This document shows, piece by piece, positions 50,051 through 57,967 of a stretch of DNA of 57,967 nucleotides (position 1 is its first letter; every line of letters begins with the position of its first letter). The notes beneath the pieces are model-generated. The model was not told where the DNA came from, did not search any database, and was given only the letters and a program-made list of their open reading frames with translations. The stretch comes from an uncultured Bacteroidaceae bacterium (GTDB lineage Bacteria > Bacteroidota > Bacteroidia > Bacteroidales > Bacteroidaceae), in NCBI GenBank assembly GCA_904502185.1, contig CAJGDX010000002.1, positions 1 through 57,967 on the forward strand, written 5' to 3'. The position numbers and the translations under genes are program-made.

Positions 50051-50661
50051 AAAAGGCTATATTCACATTATTGATTGCCACGGTGTTATGGACCATAATG
50101 TTCTCACCGTTGACAGCGCCGAGCGTCAATTTCTGGTGGATGATGACTGCTTCGGCATGCGCTTTGTCGGTTATGGCAACCTTCTTCAATCCAGGTTGGT
50201 GGAAAGGAGTCCGCATCGATGTGTCTAACATAGCATTGGGTATTATCATTGCGGTTCTATTGTGGTCGGTTTTCTGGGTTGGCGACAAACTCTCTCAGAT
50301 TCTTTTCGATTTTGCCCGTCCGCAGGTTGATACCATCTATGGCATGAAGGATGGTGAGTCGCCATGGCTGCTTACATTCCTGATGCTCTTCCTCATTGGT
50401 CCCGCAGAGGAGATTTTCTGGAGAGGTTATATTCAAAAGAGATTTTCGCAGCATTGGAATCCCAATGTCGGTTTTCTTGTAACCACCTCCGTCTATGCTA
50501 TTGTTCATGCCGGTTCTTGCAATTTCATGCTCACTATGGCAGCGATGGTTGCCGGTTTTGCATGGGGTATTCTCTATCGCTTTTTCCCCGAGAAATTTGG
50601 AGCAATCATCATTTCTCACGCTTTATGGGATGTGGCGGTATTTATTTGGTTCCCGATATAA
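50047..50661 (+). CDS. CPBP family intramembrane glutamic protease
   Basis: A 204-residue polytopic protein of the CAAX protease and bacteriocin-processing (Abi/CPBP) family. The three motifs are present: EExxxR in GPAEEIFWRGYIQ (Glu121, Glu122, Arg126), the His of AIVHAGSCNF (His154) and the last in SHALWDV (His191). CPBP members process prenylated or membrane-bound peptides, handle bacteriocin immunity, or have no known substrate. The four-base overlap with menA means coupled expression, but no mechanism linking the two is known to me. Confidence 0.87.
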   Translation: MKKAIFTLLIATVLWTIMFSPLTAPSVNFWWMMTASACALSVMATFFNPGWWKGVRIDVSNIALGIIIAVLLWSVFWVGDKLSQILFDFARPQVDTIYGMKDGESPWLLTFLMLFLIGPAEEIFWRGYIQKRFSQHWNPNVGFLVTTSVYAIVHAGSCNFMLTMAAMVAGFAWGILYRFFPEKFGAIIISHALWDVAVFIWFPI

Positions 50662-50694
50662 GAATTATTTATTAATTAACGATTTTATAAGACT

Positions 50695-51291
50695 ATGAAA
50701 CAGATTAAAATTTTTTTTGCAATTCTTCTGATGTTTGCAGTTGCATCGTGCGGTGGTTCGGGACAGAAAGCCACTGAACAACAGCAACAACCGACAGAGG
50801 CACAGAGCGAACAACCCGAGAATCAGGTGACTGTATACGAGAACAATTATCTGGTGAAGGTTGGTGATGTTGCTCCCGACTTTACTTTATCGCTGACAGA
50901 CGGCAGCAAATTTACTTTGTCCGAGAACCGCGGCAAGGTTGTGATGTTGCAATTCACAGCAAGCTGGTGTGGTGTTTGTCGCAAGGAGATGCCTTTCATC
51001 GAGCGCGATATATGGTTGCCTCACAAGGATAACAAAGATTTTGTGCTTTTGGGTATCGATCGTGAGGAGGCTCTCGAGGATGTGTTGAAATTTGTGGAAA
51101 CTACTAAGGTCACCTACCCCATCGCTCTTGACACAAATGCCGATGTATTTGCTTCGTATGCCGAGCGTAAGGCTGGAATTACCCGCAATATTCTTATCGA
51201 TCGCGAGGGACGCATCGTCAAATTGACACGTCTTTTCAATGAGACAGAGTTCAACGAATTGGTACAGCAGATTAATGAGATGCTGAAATAA
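50695..51291 (+). CDS. TlpA-like thioredoxin-fold lipoprotein
   Basis: A 198-residue lipoprotein: signal peptide ending VASC (about Cys19), a Gln/Glu/Pro-rich linker to about residue 50, then an AhpC/TSA-Redoxin domain beginning VGDVAPDFTL. The redox motif WCGVC (Cys92, Cys95) lies in QFTASWCGVCRKEMPF, and GITRNILIDREGRI carries the cis-Pro-equivalent region. Such proteins reduce disulfides in the periplasm or cytochrome c maturation. It ends the menA operon, 33 bases after the CPBP gene. Confidence 0.88.
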   Translation: MKQIKIFFAILLMFAVASCGGSGQKATEQQQQPTEAQSEQPENQVTVYENNYLVKVGDVAPDFTLSLTDGSKFTLSENRGKVVMLQFTASWCGVCRKEMPFIERDIWLPHKDNKDFVLLGIDREEALEDVLKFVETTKVTYPIALDTNADVFASYAERKAGITRNILIDREGRIVKLTRLFNETEFNELVQQINEMLK

Positions 51292-51313
51292 GCAGTTGAA
51301 TTATAGAAATTAA

Positions 51314-51357
51314 ATAGGTTCATCGGCACAGTTTATCTGACCGATGAACCTATTTTT
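51314..51357. terminator. Terminator between menA operon and sbcC
   Basis: A 13-pair stem (51314-51326 with 51341-51353) followed by TTTTT, ending at the convergent sbcC stop. Confidence 0.8.
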
Positions 51358-54300
51358 TATCCGACTACCTCTACCCTGCTTGCTCCGCGTTGTTTCTTTA
51401 CCTCTATGCGTGTGGGTATTCTTTCGTAGAGTTCATTGACGTGACTTATAATTCCTACACGGCGGTTACCTATGCTGTGGAGAACTTCGAGTGTTTCGAT
51501 TACTGTATTCAGATAATCGCCGCTAAGGGTGCCGAAACCTTCATCTATAAACAGTGTGTCGGGTGTAAACTTGTTGTGGTTGAGCGACGACAGACCGAAG
51601 GCCAGTGCCAAAGAGACCATGAAACTTTCGCCACCCGAGAGTGTGTTTACCGGGCGTGTTACATTGTTTTCAGCCTTGTCGGTAATGAGGATGACAAGAC
51701 TTCCGGGCTGTGTGGTCAGTTCGTATTGCGTGGTGAAACGGCGCAGATAGTAGTTGGCATTTTCGAGCAGCTGACTAAGTATATAACTTTGTGCTATCGA
51801 CTTGAATTTGCCTCCATCGGCACTTCCGAAGATATCAGATAAACGTTTCCACTTGCTTTCTTCTTCGCTCAATTTAGCCACTTCTTCACGCTCCTTTACA
51901 AGTGATGCAGCTTTGTCATCATCCTGTTTAAGCTCGCTTAATATTGCACCGGCTCTTTGCTCTGCCAATGATCGCTGTTCGTCAATCTCAGCCTTTTTAT
52001 TCATCAAGGAATCTATGCTGTCATCTTCGTCGATAGCAGGTTTGTTTTGCATCAGCTCATCGCATCGTTTTTGCCATTCGGCTACCAGTACTTTCGATTT
52101 TTCAATATCCTGCTGCATCTGTTGTTCGATTGCCTGAATCTGTTTAATCTCTTCGTGTGTGCAAGCAAACAGGCGTGATGTCGGTTCTATTTCGGGGTGG
52201 TTGCTGTAAAATGCTTGAATGGCGGCTTCGCACTCCCCTATTGTTTTTTCCGTACGTTGAATATTGTTATGTAACAGTTCACACTTGTTGGCTAGTGTGT
52301 TCCAATAATGGTCGAGTTCTTTTGTGTTTTCTATGGACAATGCTTCATCGTTCACAGACTTCCAATGTGGGAATATTTTCTCTGTATTTGTGCGATAGAG
52401 GATAATACGTTCAGCTTTCTCTGTATATTCTTTAATCTCTTGTTGAAGAAGTGTGTTTCGCTCTTTTGCTTTTGAATATGCAGTAGAACGATTTTGCAGT
52501 TCGACAATCGTTTTTGAGATATCTTTTTGCCACTCCTCTATTGTTATGATTGCAGCAATTTCGTCATTTATTTCTCTGAGTCGCTTTTCGATGTTGGCAA
52601 GCTGTTGTTCCTCTTGTGCAAGGGTGCTTTTAATCTTTTCCTGCAATCCCATGTTTTTGCCAATCTTCTCTAACAAAGTTGTCAGCGGTTGGCGTAGCTT
52701 GACTATTTGTTCCGAAATTTCGAGAATACTTTTCGCTAAAGTATCGTTTTTCTTTTGTTGGATGGCTATTGCATTGCGCTCATTATCGATAAATGTTGTT
52801 ATGTCTTTATCTTGTGCGTTGATGGATAGCGCACTGCACAGGCTCTCGAACTGAAGTTCAAGTGCTTTTTTCTCTTTGGCAATTGTTGTGAGTTCCAGTG
52901 CAACATCCTCGCTAAGGGTGTTGTATGATTTAATTTGTGCAACGAGGTTGTTGTATTCTGCAACTTTCTCTTCATGCAGTTTTATTGCATTGTTTCTTTG
53001 CAGTTCGATAGGTCGTAGCAGCTCAAGCACCTCTTCGTCCTGAAAAAGGTGTCGTATCCTTTCGCCGCAGACGGGGCATTCGTCACCAGATTTTAATTTG
53101 GCACGAAGGGCTTTTGCATGATTGTCAATGCGCAGATGCATTGTGTTATACAGCTCTTCCTGTTGCTTTCGGGAAGTTTCAGCTTCTCCCTTCTCTTTCT
53201 CAAGATGTGTCAGGGTGCTGTTTGCTGATTGCTGTTTTTGTTTTAGCTCTTGCTGTTTGGTTTCGGCTTTATTGTATCGCTCTGTTGTCTGTTTAATATC
53301 ATTGGTTATCGCAGCCAGTCGGTCAACCTGCTCTTTTCTGCTGATGAGGGATGCATTTGAGGGTTGCAGCTTCTGCTCTTCGGCAACCTTTTCACGTTCG
53401 CCCTCTTTTGCTAATATTTCTTTCTCTATTATTATTCGTTCTGCTGTCTCTGTGTCGATTTCCTTGGCTATCAGCGGTAATTGTTGCGTATTTTGTCGAT
53501 ATTCCTTGACAATTTTCTCTTTTTCGGCTATTGTGCGGAGCAGTTCCTGCATTTGTGCAGTCAGGAATCCTGCTTTCTCATACATTGGTATATCTTTGGC
53601 AGCGTTTGTCAGTCGTTCCTGAAGAGTGGTATGCTGCTCGACGAGTGTTTGTAGCGTTTGCTGCATTGCAGCCTGTCCGCTTGAAAGTTGTTGGTATTCT
53701 TTGTACAACTGATTTTGCCTCAGTTGGTTATTTGTGCGTTCGGGAAGCAACGATTTCAGTTGGTTGTGGTTGTTGCGCAACTCTTCGCTGCAGTTCCACT
53801 CTGCCAGAAGACGACGATTGGCTTCAGCAGTGGGAGTACAGGCCTTTTCTTTTGCCTCTGTCAGTCGTTTTTCCTCTTCCTTTATAGCTGTTTCATATTG
53901 CAGATGAGTTTTCAGCCATGATAGTTTTTTCTCTGTTTCGTGGCTCTCCTGCTTCAGCTTTGCAATGAGATTTTCTTCCTCTTTTATCTGTTGCTGTTTC
54001 TCCTCGCGTTTTGCGTCGCCCATCAGTTCCTGTGCATCGACAGTCGCTTTTTTAAGCTCATAATCTCGTTTTTTTTGAGTGTAGGTGATATATATTTCAC
54101 GACTGATGCGTGAGTATATTTCTGTTCCGGTAAGTTTCTCCAGTATGTCGCTTTTCTCGTTGCCTTTACTGTTGAGGAAACGTGTGAAGGCTCCTTGTGC
54201 CAGCAGGGTTGTACGGCAGAATTCTTCGAATTTCAGACCTACAATTTCGGGACGTGCTATCTCATCGGATACACGCTTGTTTATGGTGGTGTCGCTCTCC

Positions 54301-54716
54301 CGGCAGTAAAGGGTATTCTCTGCTTTCAGCTTGACATCGAGCCTTTTTTTAGTTCCGCGTGAGGCGTGCCACATTGCTGTGTAGTGTTTGTTGTCGTTTC
54401 CTATGAAGCAGAGACGGGCGTACGCTTCGCCTGTGTCACGACGAACCAACTGGCATGGATGGCTCAGGCGGACATTGTCGCTGTCGCCTGTAAGATTGAG
54501 TTTCTGGTCTTTATAGCTTTCGTTGCCGTAACCCTCGAGACGTGGTGCTGTGCCGTAGAGAGCAAGGCATATTGCATCGAGGATGGTACTTTTGCCGGAA
54601 CCGGTGGCTCCGCAGATTAGAAAGAGCGGTTCGTTCGAAAGTGGAGAGTTTTCGAAACTGATGGTAGCCTCGCTGATAGAGGCTATATTTTTTATTTCGA
54701 GTTTGCCGAATTTCAT
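51357..54716 (-). CDS. sbcC: Exonuclease SbcCD subunit C (Rad50-like)
   Basis: A 1119-residue SMC-like ATPase that, with SbcD, cuts hairpins and processes double-strand ends. Order of features: Walker A GATGSGKST (Gly36-Thr44), a long coiled coil rich in Glu, Lys and Gln, the zinc hook CPVC (about residues 547-550), the returning coil, then ABC signature LSGGESFMVSLALAFGL and Walker B LFIDEGFGTL near the C terminus. The size suits bacterial SbcC. Its start overlaps the sbcD stop (ATGA). Confidence 0.95.
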   Translation of the reverse strand: MKFGKLEIKNIASISEATISFENSPLSNEPLFLICGATGSGKSTILDAICLALYGTAPRLEGYGNESYKDQKLNLTGDSDNVRLSHPCQLVRRDTGEAYARLCFIGNDNKHYTAMWHASRGTKKRLDVKLKAENTLYCRESDTTINKRVSDEIARPEIVGLKFEEFCRTTLLAQGAFTRFLNSKGNEKSDILEKLTGTEIYSRISREIYITYTQKKRDYELKKATVDAQELMGDAKREEKQQQIKEEENLIAKLKQESHETEKKLSWLKTHLQYETAIKEEEKRLTEAKEKACTPTAEANRRLLAEWNCSEELRNNHNQLKSLLPERTNNQLRQNQLYKEYQQLSSGQAAMQQTLQTLVEQHTTLQERLTNAAKDIPMYEKAGFLTAQMQELLRTIAEKEKIVKEYRQNTQQLPLIAKEIDTETAERIIIEKEILAKEGEREKVAEEQKLQPSNASLISRKEQVDRLAAITNDIKQTTERYNKAETKQQELKQKQQSANSTLTHLEKEKGEAETSRKQQEELYNTMHLRIDNHAKALRAKLKSGDECPVCGERIRHLFQDEEVLELLRPIELQRNNAIKLHEEKVAEYNNLVAQIKSYNTLSEDVALELTTIAKEKKALELQFESLCSALSINAQDKDITTFIDNERNAIAIQQKKNDTLAKSILEISEQIVKLRQPLTTLLEKIGKNMGLQEKIKSTLAQEEQQLANIEKRLREINDEIAAIITIEEWQKDISKTIVELQNRSTAYSKAKERNTLLQQEIKEYTEKAERIILYRTNTEKIFPHWKSVNDEALSIENTKELDHYWNTLANKCELLHNNIQRTEKTIGECEAAIQAFYSNHPEIEPTSRLFACTHEEIKQIQAIEQQMQQDIEKSKVLVAEWQKRCDELMQNKPAIDEDDSIDSLMNKKAEIDEQRSLAEQRAGAILSELKQDDDKAASLVKEREEVAKLSEEESKWKRLSDIFGSADGGKFKSIAQSYILSQLLENANYYLRRFTTQYELTTQPGSLVILITDKAENNVTRPVNTLSGGESFMVSLALAFGLSSLNHNKFTPDTLFIDEGFGTLSGDYLNTVIETLEVLHSIGNRRVGIISHVNELYERIPTRIEVKKQRGASRVEVVG

Positions 54717-55924
54717 GCTGTTTCTTCGTTTATGCGTTTTTCTGCCTGTTCTATGCTTGCAAGAAGCATCTCTTTCAATTCATCATCCATTTCTTCTTCG
54801 AATTCCCTGCGATAGTAATCCATTGCAATCTCCATAGGGGAACTTTGTTGCAACTCTTCGAGATGTACACTACTCTCCTTTGTTTCGCTCTCAGTGCGAA
54901 CCGGGTAAAGTTCACAAAGTTCGGCAGGTATGTTTGCAAATTTTTCTTCAATTACTCGTCTGTCGTGCATCGGTAGCACATCCTGTACCTTCAACTTAAC
55001 TCGGATGTATGCTTTCTCTGCAGGTAGATTTTCTATCGCTTCTAACACCTCGTCGAGGCTTCCACCCTCTTCGGGTATTGTGTATAAAGGGACTAGAGGA
55101 TTTATCTGCACTTCGTCTATTTGAGGTGTTGCACCGTGATTGTCAATCTGTACTATGGTGATACTGTGCGGGTAATCTTCGTCGAAACTCATGGCAAAAG
55201 GCGAACCTGCGTAACGTGCATTTGCACATCCTACGACAAACTGCGGATGGTGTATATGTCCCAATGCCAAATAGTCGTATCCGTTGCCGAACTCTTCTAT
55301 GTTTTCATACACAAGGTGCGTATGTTTGCTCTCGTGTCCCTTTATGTCTACCCCACTGAGTGCCAGATGGCCAGTCATTATTATGGGCAGATTATGGCTG
55401 TTTCTTTCTGCGATACAATCTATCAGTTTCTGATGAAACTGCTGCATTTTGCTTATTTCCACATTCTCATCTAGAAGTGGATAGTTTGCATGATAGATGT
55501 ACGGCAGAGCTATTACAAAACAGCAAGGCTCTTCGTTGTGTCCCTTGATTTCTACTATGTGTTTTTCGAGGTTTACTTCATCTTCTTTTCGTTCGATGTT
55601 TCCCACTATCGTCACATCAAAAGCCTCCCATAGCTCGCTGTTAAGTTCAAGACGAGAACTGCTGTCGTGGTTACCCGCTATGACTACGATTTTCATTGTC
55701 GGCAATGTCGCACGCAGTTCCAGCAGCATCTTGTTGTAGAGCTTTTGCGAGGCTAATGTAGGAGCCACGCTATCGTAGATGTCGCCACTGATTATCAGCA
55801 CCTCGGGCTGCTCTTTATTAATGATGGCACATAGCTGTGACAGAAAATTAAGATGCTCATCGCTACGCTCCATTCCGTGAAGCGTTTTTCCAATATGCCA
55901 GTCGCCTGTGTGTATTGCTTTCAT
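54713..55924 (-). CDS. sbcD: Exonuclease SbcCD subunit D (Mre11-like)
   Basis: A 403-residue metallophosphoesterase with nuclease activity. The two-metal site is seen in HTGDWHIGKTLHG (Asp8, His10), IISGDIYD, VIAGNHDSSSRL, MTGHLAL and LGHIHHPQ. The C-terminal acidic stretch (EFEEEMDDELKEML) likely contacts SbcC. Both ends share ATGA overlaps with neighbours, so nagX, sbcD and sbcC are translated in series. Confidence 0.95.
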   Translation of the reverse strand: MKAIHTGDWHIGKTLHGMERSDEHLNFLSQLCAIINKEQPEVLIISGDIYDSVAPTLASQKLYNKMLLELRATLPTMKIVVIAGNHDSSSRLELNSELWEAFDVTIVGNIERKEDEVNLEKHIVEIKGHNEEPCCFVIALPYIYHANYPLLDENVEISKMQQFHQKLIDCIAERNSHNLPIIMTGHLALSGVDIKGHESKHTHLVYENIEEFGNGYDYLALGHIHHPQFVVGCANARYAGSPFAMSFDEDYPHSITIVQIDNHGATPQIDEVQINPLVPLYTIPEEGGSLDEVLEAIENLPAEKAYIRVKLKVQDVLPMHDRRVIEEKFANIPAELCELYPVRTESETKESSVHLEELQQSSPMEIAMDYYRREFEEEMDDELKEMLLASIEQAEKRINEETA

Positions 55925-57057
55925 ACTCTGAGGAAAATTTTGGATTTATACATGCATCTGAGAATGAAAAACATTATCATTCCACTGCCGAACGTCAGTA
56001 ATACTCCGTAGTAATCTCCCATATACTGTTGCAGTCCGTGGGTCAGAGAATGTACAACGCAACGCAGATTTATAACTCCTGCCACGTATGCAAATATTGA
56101 GTTTGTTCCATAGTATTTGAGCCATGAAATACCTTTTTTATATCCTTTATAGTCTACAATGTAGTAGAACAATGCCATCAGCAGCATGCAGATGCCTCCT
56201 GAAAAAAGAGTCATACTGCTGCTCCAAATGGTTTTTATAATAGGCATCTGTAGCGATAGCAATAGTCCGCCGCCAAGCAGAGAAAAACCTGCGATAACCA
56301 ATCTTTTGAGAATGGTTTTATGGTTGCCTGCATAGCGTCGCATGGTGCTTCCGGCAATAAAACCCAACATCACGGTAACAGCAAAGTTCAGCGAACTCCA
56401 GATCCATGTATAGTGATAATGAGAAGCAAAACTCCAACTGCCATCGTCGTTTAGGGTGGCACCGTCGCGGAAACGTCCCAAAATGTTTTTGTCTACCATC
56501 TCAGCAAAATTACCCTCGGGACTATAATCTCCAACGATGGTCATTGGCAACCAATAGATGATAAAAAGCAATATCATTCCTATGATTATGCCACGCTCTT
56601 TGAAAGAAAGATATATAACAGAGGTGATAAGATATCCGGCTGCAATCGCCTGCAATGTGTTGCTGTACAGATATATGCGATTCACGTCAAGAGCAAGCAG
56701 ATTACCTTGTACCACCATTCCCAGTAACCACAGAAGCACTACTCGCTTGATGATACGCTTATATACACTACTCTTTCCGCTATTTACATTGGTCGTATAT
56801 TTACTCAAAGAAAAAGGCATCGAAACACCTGCCATGAACATAAACAGCGGCATTATAAGGTCCCACATAGCAAAGCCTTCCCAGTGTACATGCGTGAATT
56901 GTTGCACCACCGGTCCCAGTACGGGCTGTTGCAGTCGTGAGGCTAAAGCCATAAATACTGGTTGAAAAAACACCAACATGAAAAGGTCGAGTCCTCTTAA
57001 AATATCGAGCGACTCTAAACGTCCGTTGTTTGTTGCTACTCTGTTCTCTTCGTTCAT
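55921..57057 (-). CDS. HGSNAT/NagX-like acyltransferase (DUF5009-type) membrane protein
   Basis: A 378-residue inner-membrane protein with about ten helices. The opening RLESLDILRGLDLFMLVFFQ and WDLIMPLFMFMAGVSMPFSL are typical of bacterial relatives of heparan-alpha-glucosaminide N-acetyltransferase, which acetylate amino sugars across the membrane from acetyl-CoA. The start lies well inside its own reading frame with MNEEN. It is the first gene of an operon with sbcD and sbcC. A conserved His in FTHVHWEGFAMWD is a plausible catalytic residue. Substrate unknown; sugars are an inference from the family. Confidence 0.78.
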   Translation of the reverse strand: MNEENRVATNNGRLESLDILRGLDLFMLVFFQPVFMALASRLQQPVLGPVVQQFTHVHWEGFAMWDLIMPLFMFMAGVSMPFSLSKYTTNVNSGKSSVYKRIIKRVVLLWLLGMVVQGNLLALDVNRIYLYSNTLQAIAAGYLITSVIYLSFKERGIIIGMILLFIIYWLPMTIVGDYSPEGNFAEMVDKNILGRFRDGATLNDDGSWSFASHYHYTWIWSSLNFAVTVMLGFIAGSTMRRYAGNHKTILKRLVIAGFSLLGGGLLLSLQMPIIKTIWSSSMTLFSGGICMLLMALFYYIVDYKGYKKGISWLKYYGTNSIFAYVAGVINLRCVVHSLTHGLQQYMGDYYGVLLTFGSGMIMFFILRCMYKSKIFLRV

Positions 57058-57150
57058 AAATTGCGTATCTGATATTTAAAATCAAATTTAATTCTAATAT
57101 TCCATATTGCCAACTTTTTTGAAAACAAAGAGAGTATTTGACCATTGCAT

Positions 57151-57192
57151 AAAAAAATGCGAGTGTCATTTGAGGTGACACTCGCATTTTTT
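57151..57192 (-). terminator. Terminator after TPR protein gene
   Basis: A stem of about 17 pairs (57151-57168 with 57176-57192) with a seven-base loop and T-runs in the minus-strand 3' arm, 21 bases past the TPR stop. Confidence 0.82.
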
Positions 57193-57212
57193 ATTTAATA
57201 ATATTCAGAGAA

Positions 57213-57967
57213 TTATTCTGCTGATTTTTCTAAAAGTTTCTCAACTTCTTCAAGTTTGTCTGCCATCTGCAGGTTGTAGTAGCAGTTTGAGAGTCCTGTA
57301 CCCCAGAGTTCAACTTTACTGGGCTGAAGCTCGCGAAGCTTTTCGTAAAGGGGAAGAGCCTCTTTGAAGTATCCGTTGATAATCTCTTTATCTTTCTTGA
57401 TTTTTGCTTTGTCCTTGATGTTTGTGCTTGAATTCTTCTGGCTGTACTCCTGTGCAAGAATCGTGTAGCACATTCCGAGGTTGGCAAGTGCACCTTCGTA
57501 GTTAGCATCCTTTTCGAGTGTCTTTTTGTAGTACACTACAGCCTCGTCAATCTTCTTGCTCTCCTGAAGAACCATACCTTTTGCAAAGTAGAAGAGTGCG
57601 TTGTCGGGGTTAGAAGCAATCATCTCATCTGCAAACTTAATCATTTCCTCCTGCTGGTTCTTGAGCTGATAGTAAGCGATAAGGCACTGGTAGAAGTAGG
57701 GATTCTCGGGGAATGTCTTGGCACCTACCTTCAGTGTCTGCAACCATGCTGTTGTGTCGGCAAGCTGTGCCTGTGCCATAGCCTTGTATTTTGTTGCATT
57801 CTCCTTGAAGTCGGGGTTTTCGATAGCGAGGTCGATATGTGCAAGTACATTTTTGAAGTTCTCTGTCTGCATACCGCAAAGTGCTGCATAGTAAGCTGCG
57901 TTAGAGTTAAGTTCCTTGTCTTTAACTGCGGGGAGTGTGTCAAGGGGCTCGAGTGTTGCAGTCTTGA
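57213..57967 (-). CDS. TPR-repeat protein, partial (5' end outside window)
   Basis: The frame stays open to the right edge, so at least 250 residues are present and the N terminus is missing. Tetratricopeptide-like helices are visible, with clear units at NPYFYQCLIAYYQLKNQQEEM, NALFYFAKGMVLQESKKID and YEGALANLGMCYTILA (the latter two in canonical W/LG-Y-A-F-P spacing). Such repeats serve as protein-protein scaffolds. An internal ATG at 57872 is not taken as the start because similar helical sequence continues upstream of it. No enzyme domain is seen. Confidence 0.85.
   Translation of the reverse strand, partial: KTATLEPLDTLPAVKDKELNSNAAYYAALCGMQTENFKNVLAHIDLAIENPDFKENATKYKAMAQAQLADTTAWLQTLKVGAKTFPENPYFYQCLIAYYQLKNQQEEMIKFADEMIASNPDNALFYFAKGMVLQESKKIDEAVVYYKKTLEKDANYEGALANLGMCYTILAQEYSQKNSSTNIKDKAKIKKDKEIINGYFKEALPLYEKLRELQPSKVELWGTGLSNCYYNLQMADKLEEVEKLLEKSAE

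Noticed and set aside
50047..50661. Bacteriocin immunity or phage-abortive system
   Set aside because: The CPBP family includes such members, but there is no bacteriocin or toxin gene nearby and the operon partners are metabolic.

Overview
This window reads as a chromosomal segment of a Bacteroidales bacterium, possibly close to Prevotellaceae. Three things point there. Promoters repeatedly match the Bacteroidetes form (TTTG or TTG, about 19-21 bases, then TAnnTTTG), and ribosome binding sites are mostly AT-rich rather than Shine-Dalgarno-like. The gene set is typical of the group: serine palmitoyltransferase for sphingolipids, GH92 mannosidase, FAS1 lipoproteins, BspA-like repeats on C10 peptidases, PyrK/PyrD and LptF/G-type permease. 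No ribosomal RNA gene is present, so genus and species cannot be fixed.

Layout. 1-404 is a tandem array of a 135-bp unit carrying the 3' half of tRNA-Pro, ending in the intact tRNA-Pro. 417-10603 holds serine palmitoyltransferase, tRNA-Arg, a patatin-type outer-membrane phospholipase, a FAS1 lipoprotein, a phospholipase D-type cardiolipin synthase and a large MG2-like secreted protein. 10777-16132 is a lipoate ligase plus glycine cleavage operon (lplA-gcvT-gcvH-gcvPA-gcvPB). Its gcvH-gcvPA spacer contains a possible nine-residue leader peptide with three consecutive Gly codons inside a hairpin. 16322-19135 has a dicarboxylate transporter, a LysR regulator and an overlooked 55-aa membrane protein. 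19533-25683 is lon-tgt-lptF/G-rhlE, then a thioesterase. 26316-26577 is a MITE-like element with perfect 22-bp terminal inverted repeats, followed by a second FAS1 lipoprotein.

29355-35735 (minus) carries two tandem C10 (streptopain-like) cysteine peptidases, each with its own promoter. 35891-41412 has a solitary HsdR N-domain protein, holA, an XRE regulator with pyrK-pyrD, and trmD. 42024-44351 is a GH92 mannosidase. 44409-45173 looks like a small decayed accessory patch: an orphan ORF with no clear start and an excisionase-like gene broken by a stop. 45202-48383 (minus) is clpS-clpA-aat, a compact N-degron module. 48585-51291 holds a YccF protein and menA-CPBP protease-TlpA lipoprotein. 51357-57057 (minus) is nagX-sbcD-sbcC with ATGA overlaps. 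The window ends in a TPR protein cut by the right edge.

Genes work together in several places. LplA can supply the lipoyl group needed by GcvH, whose aminomethyl cargo is handled by GcvPA/PB and GcvT. Aat creates Leu/Phe N-degrons that ClpS delivers to ClpA. PyrK passes electrons from NADH to PyrD. SbcD and SbcC form one nuclease. No CRISPR array, rRNA, intact insertion sequence, prophage or convincing defence island was seen. Functions are assigned by recognition of motifs and overall similarity, without database searches.
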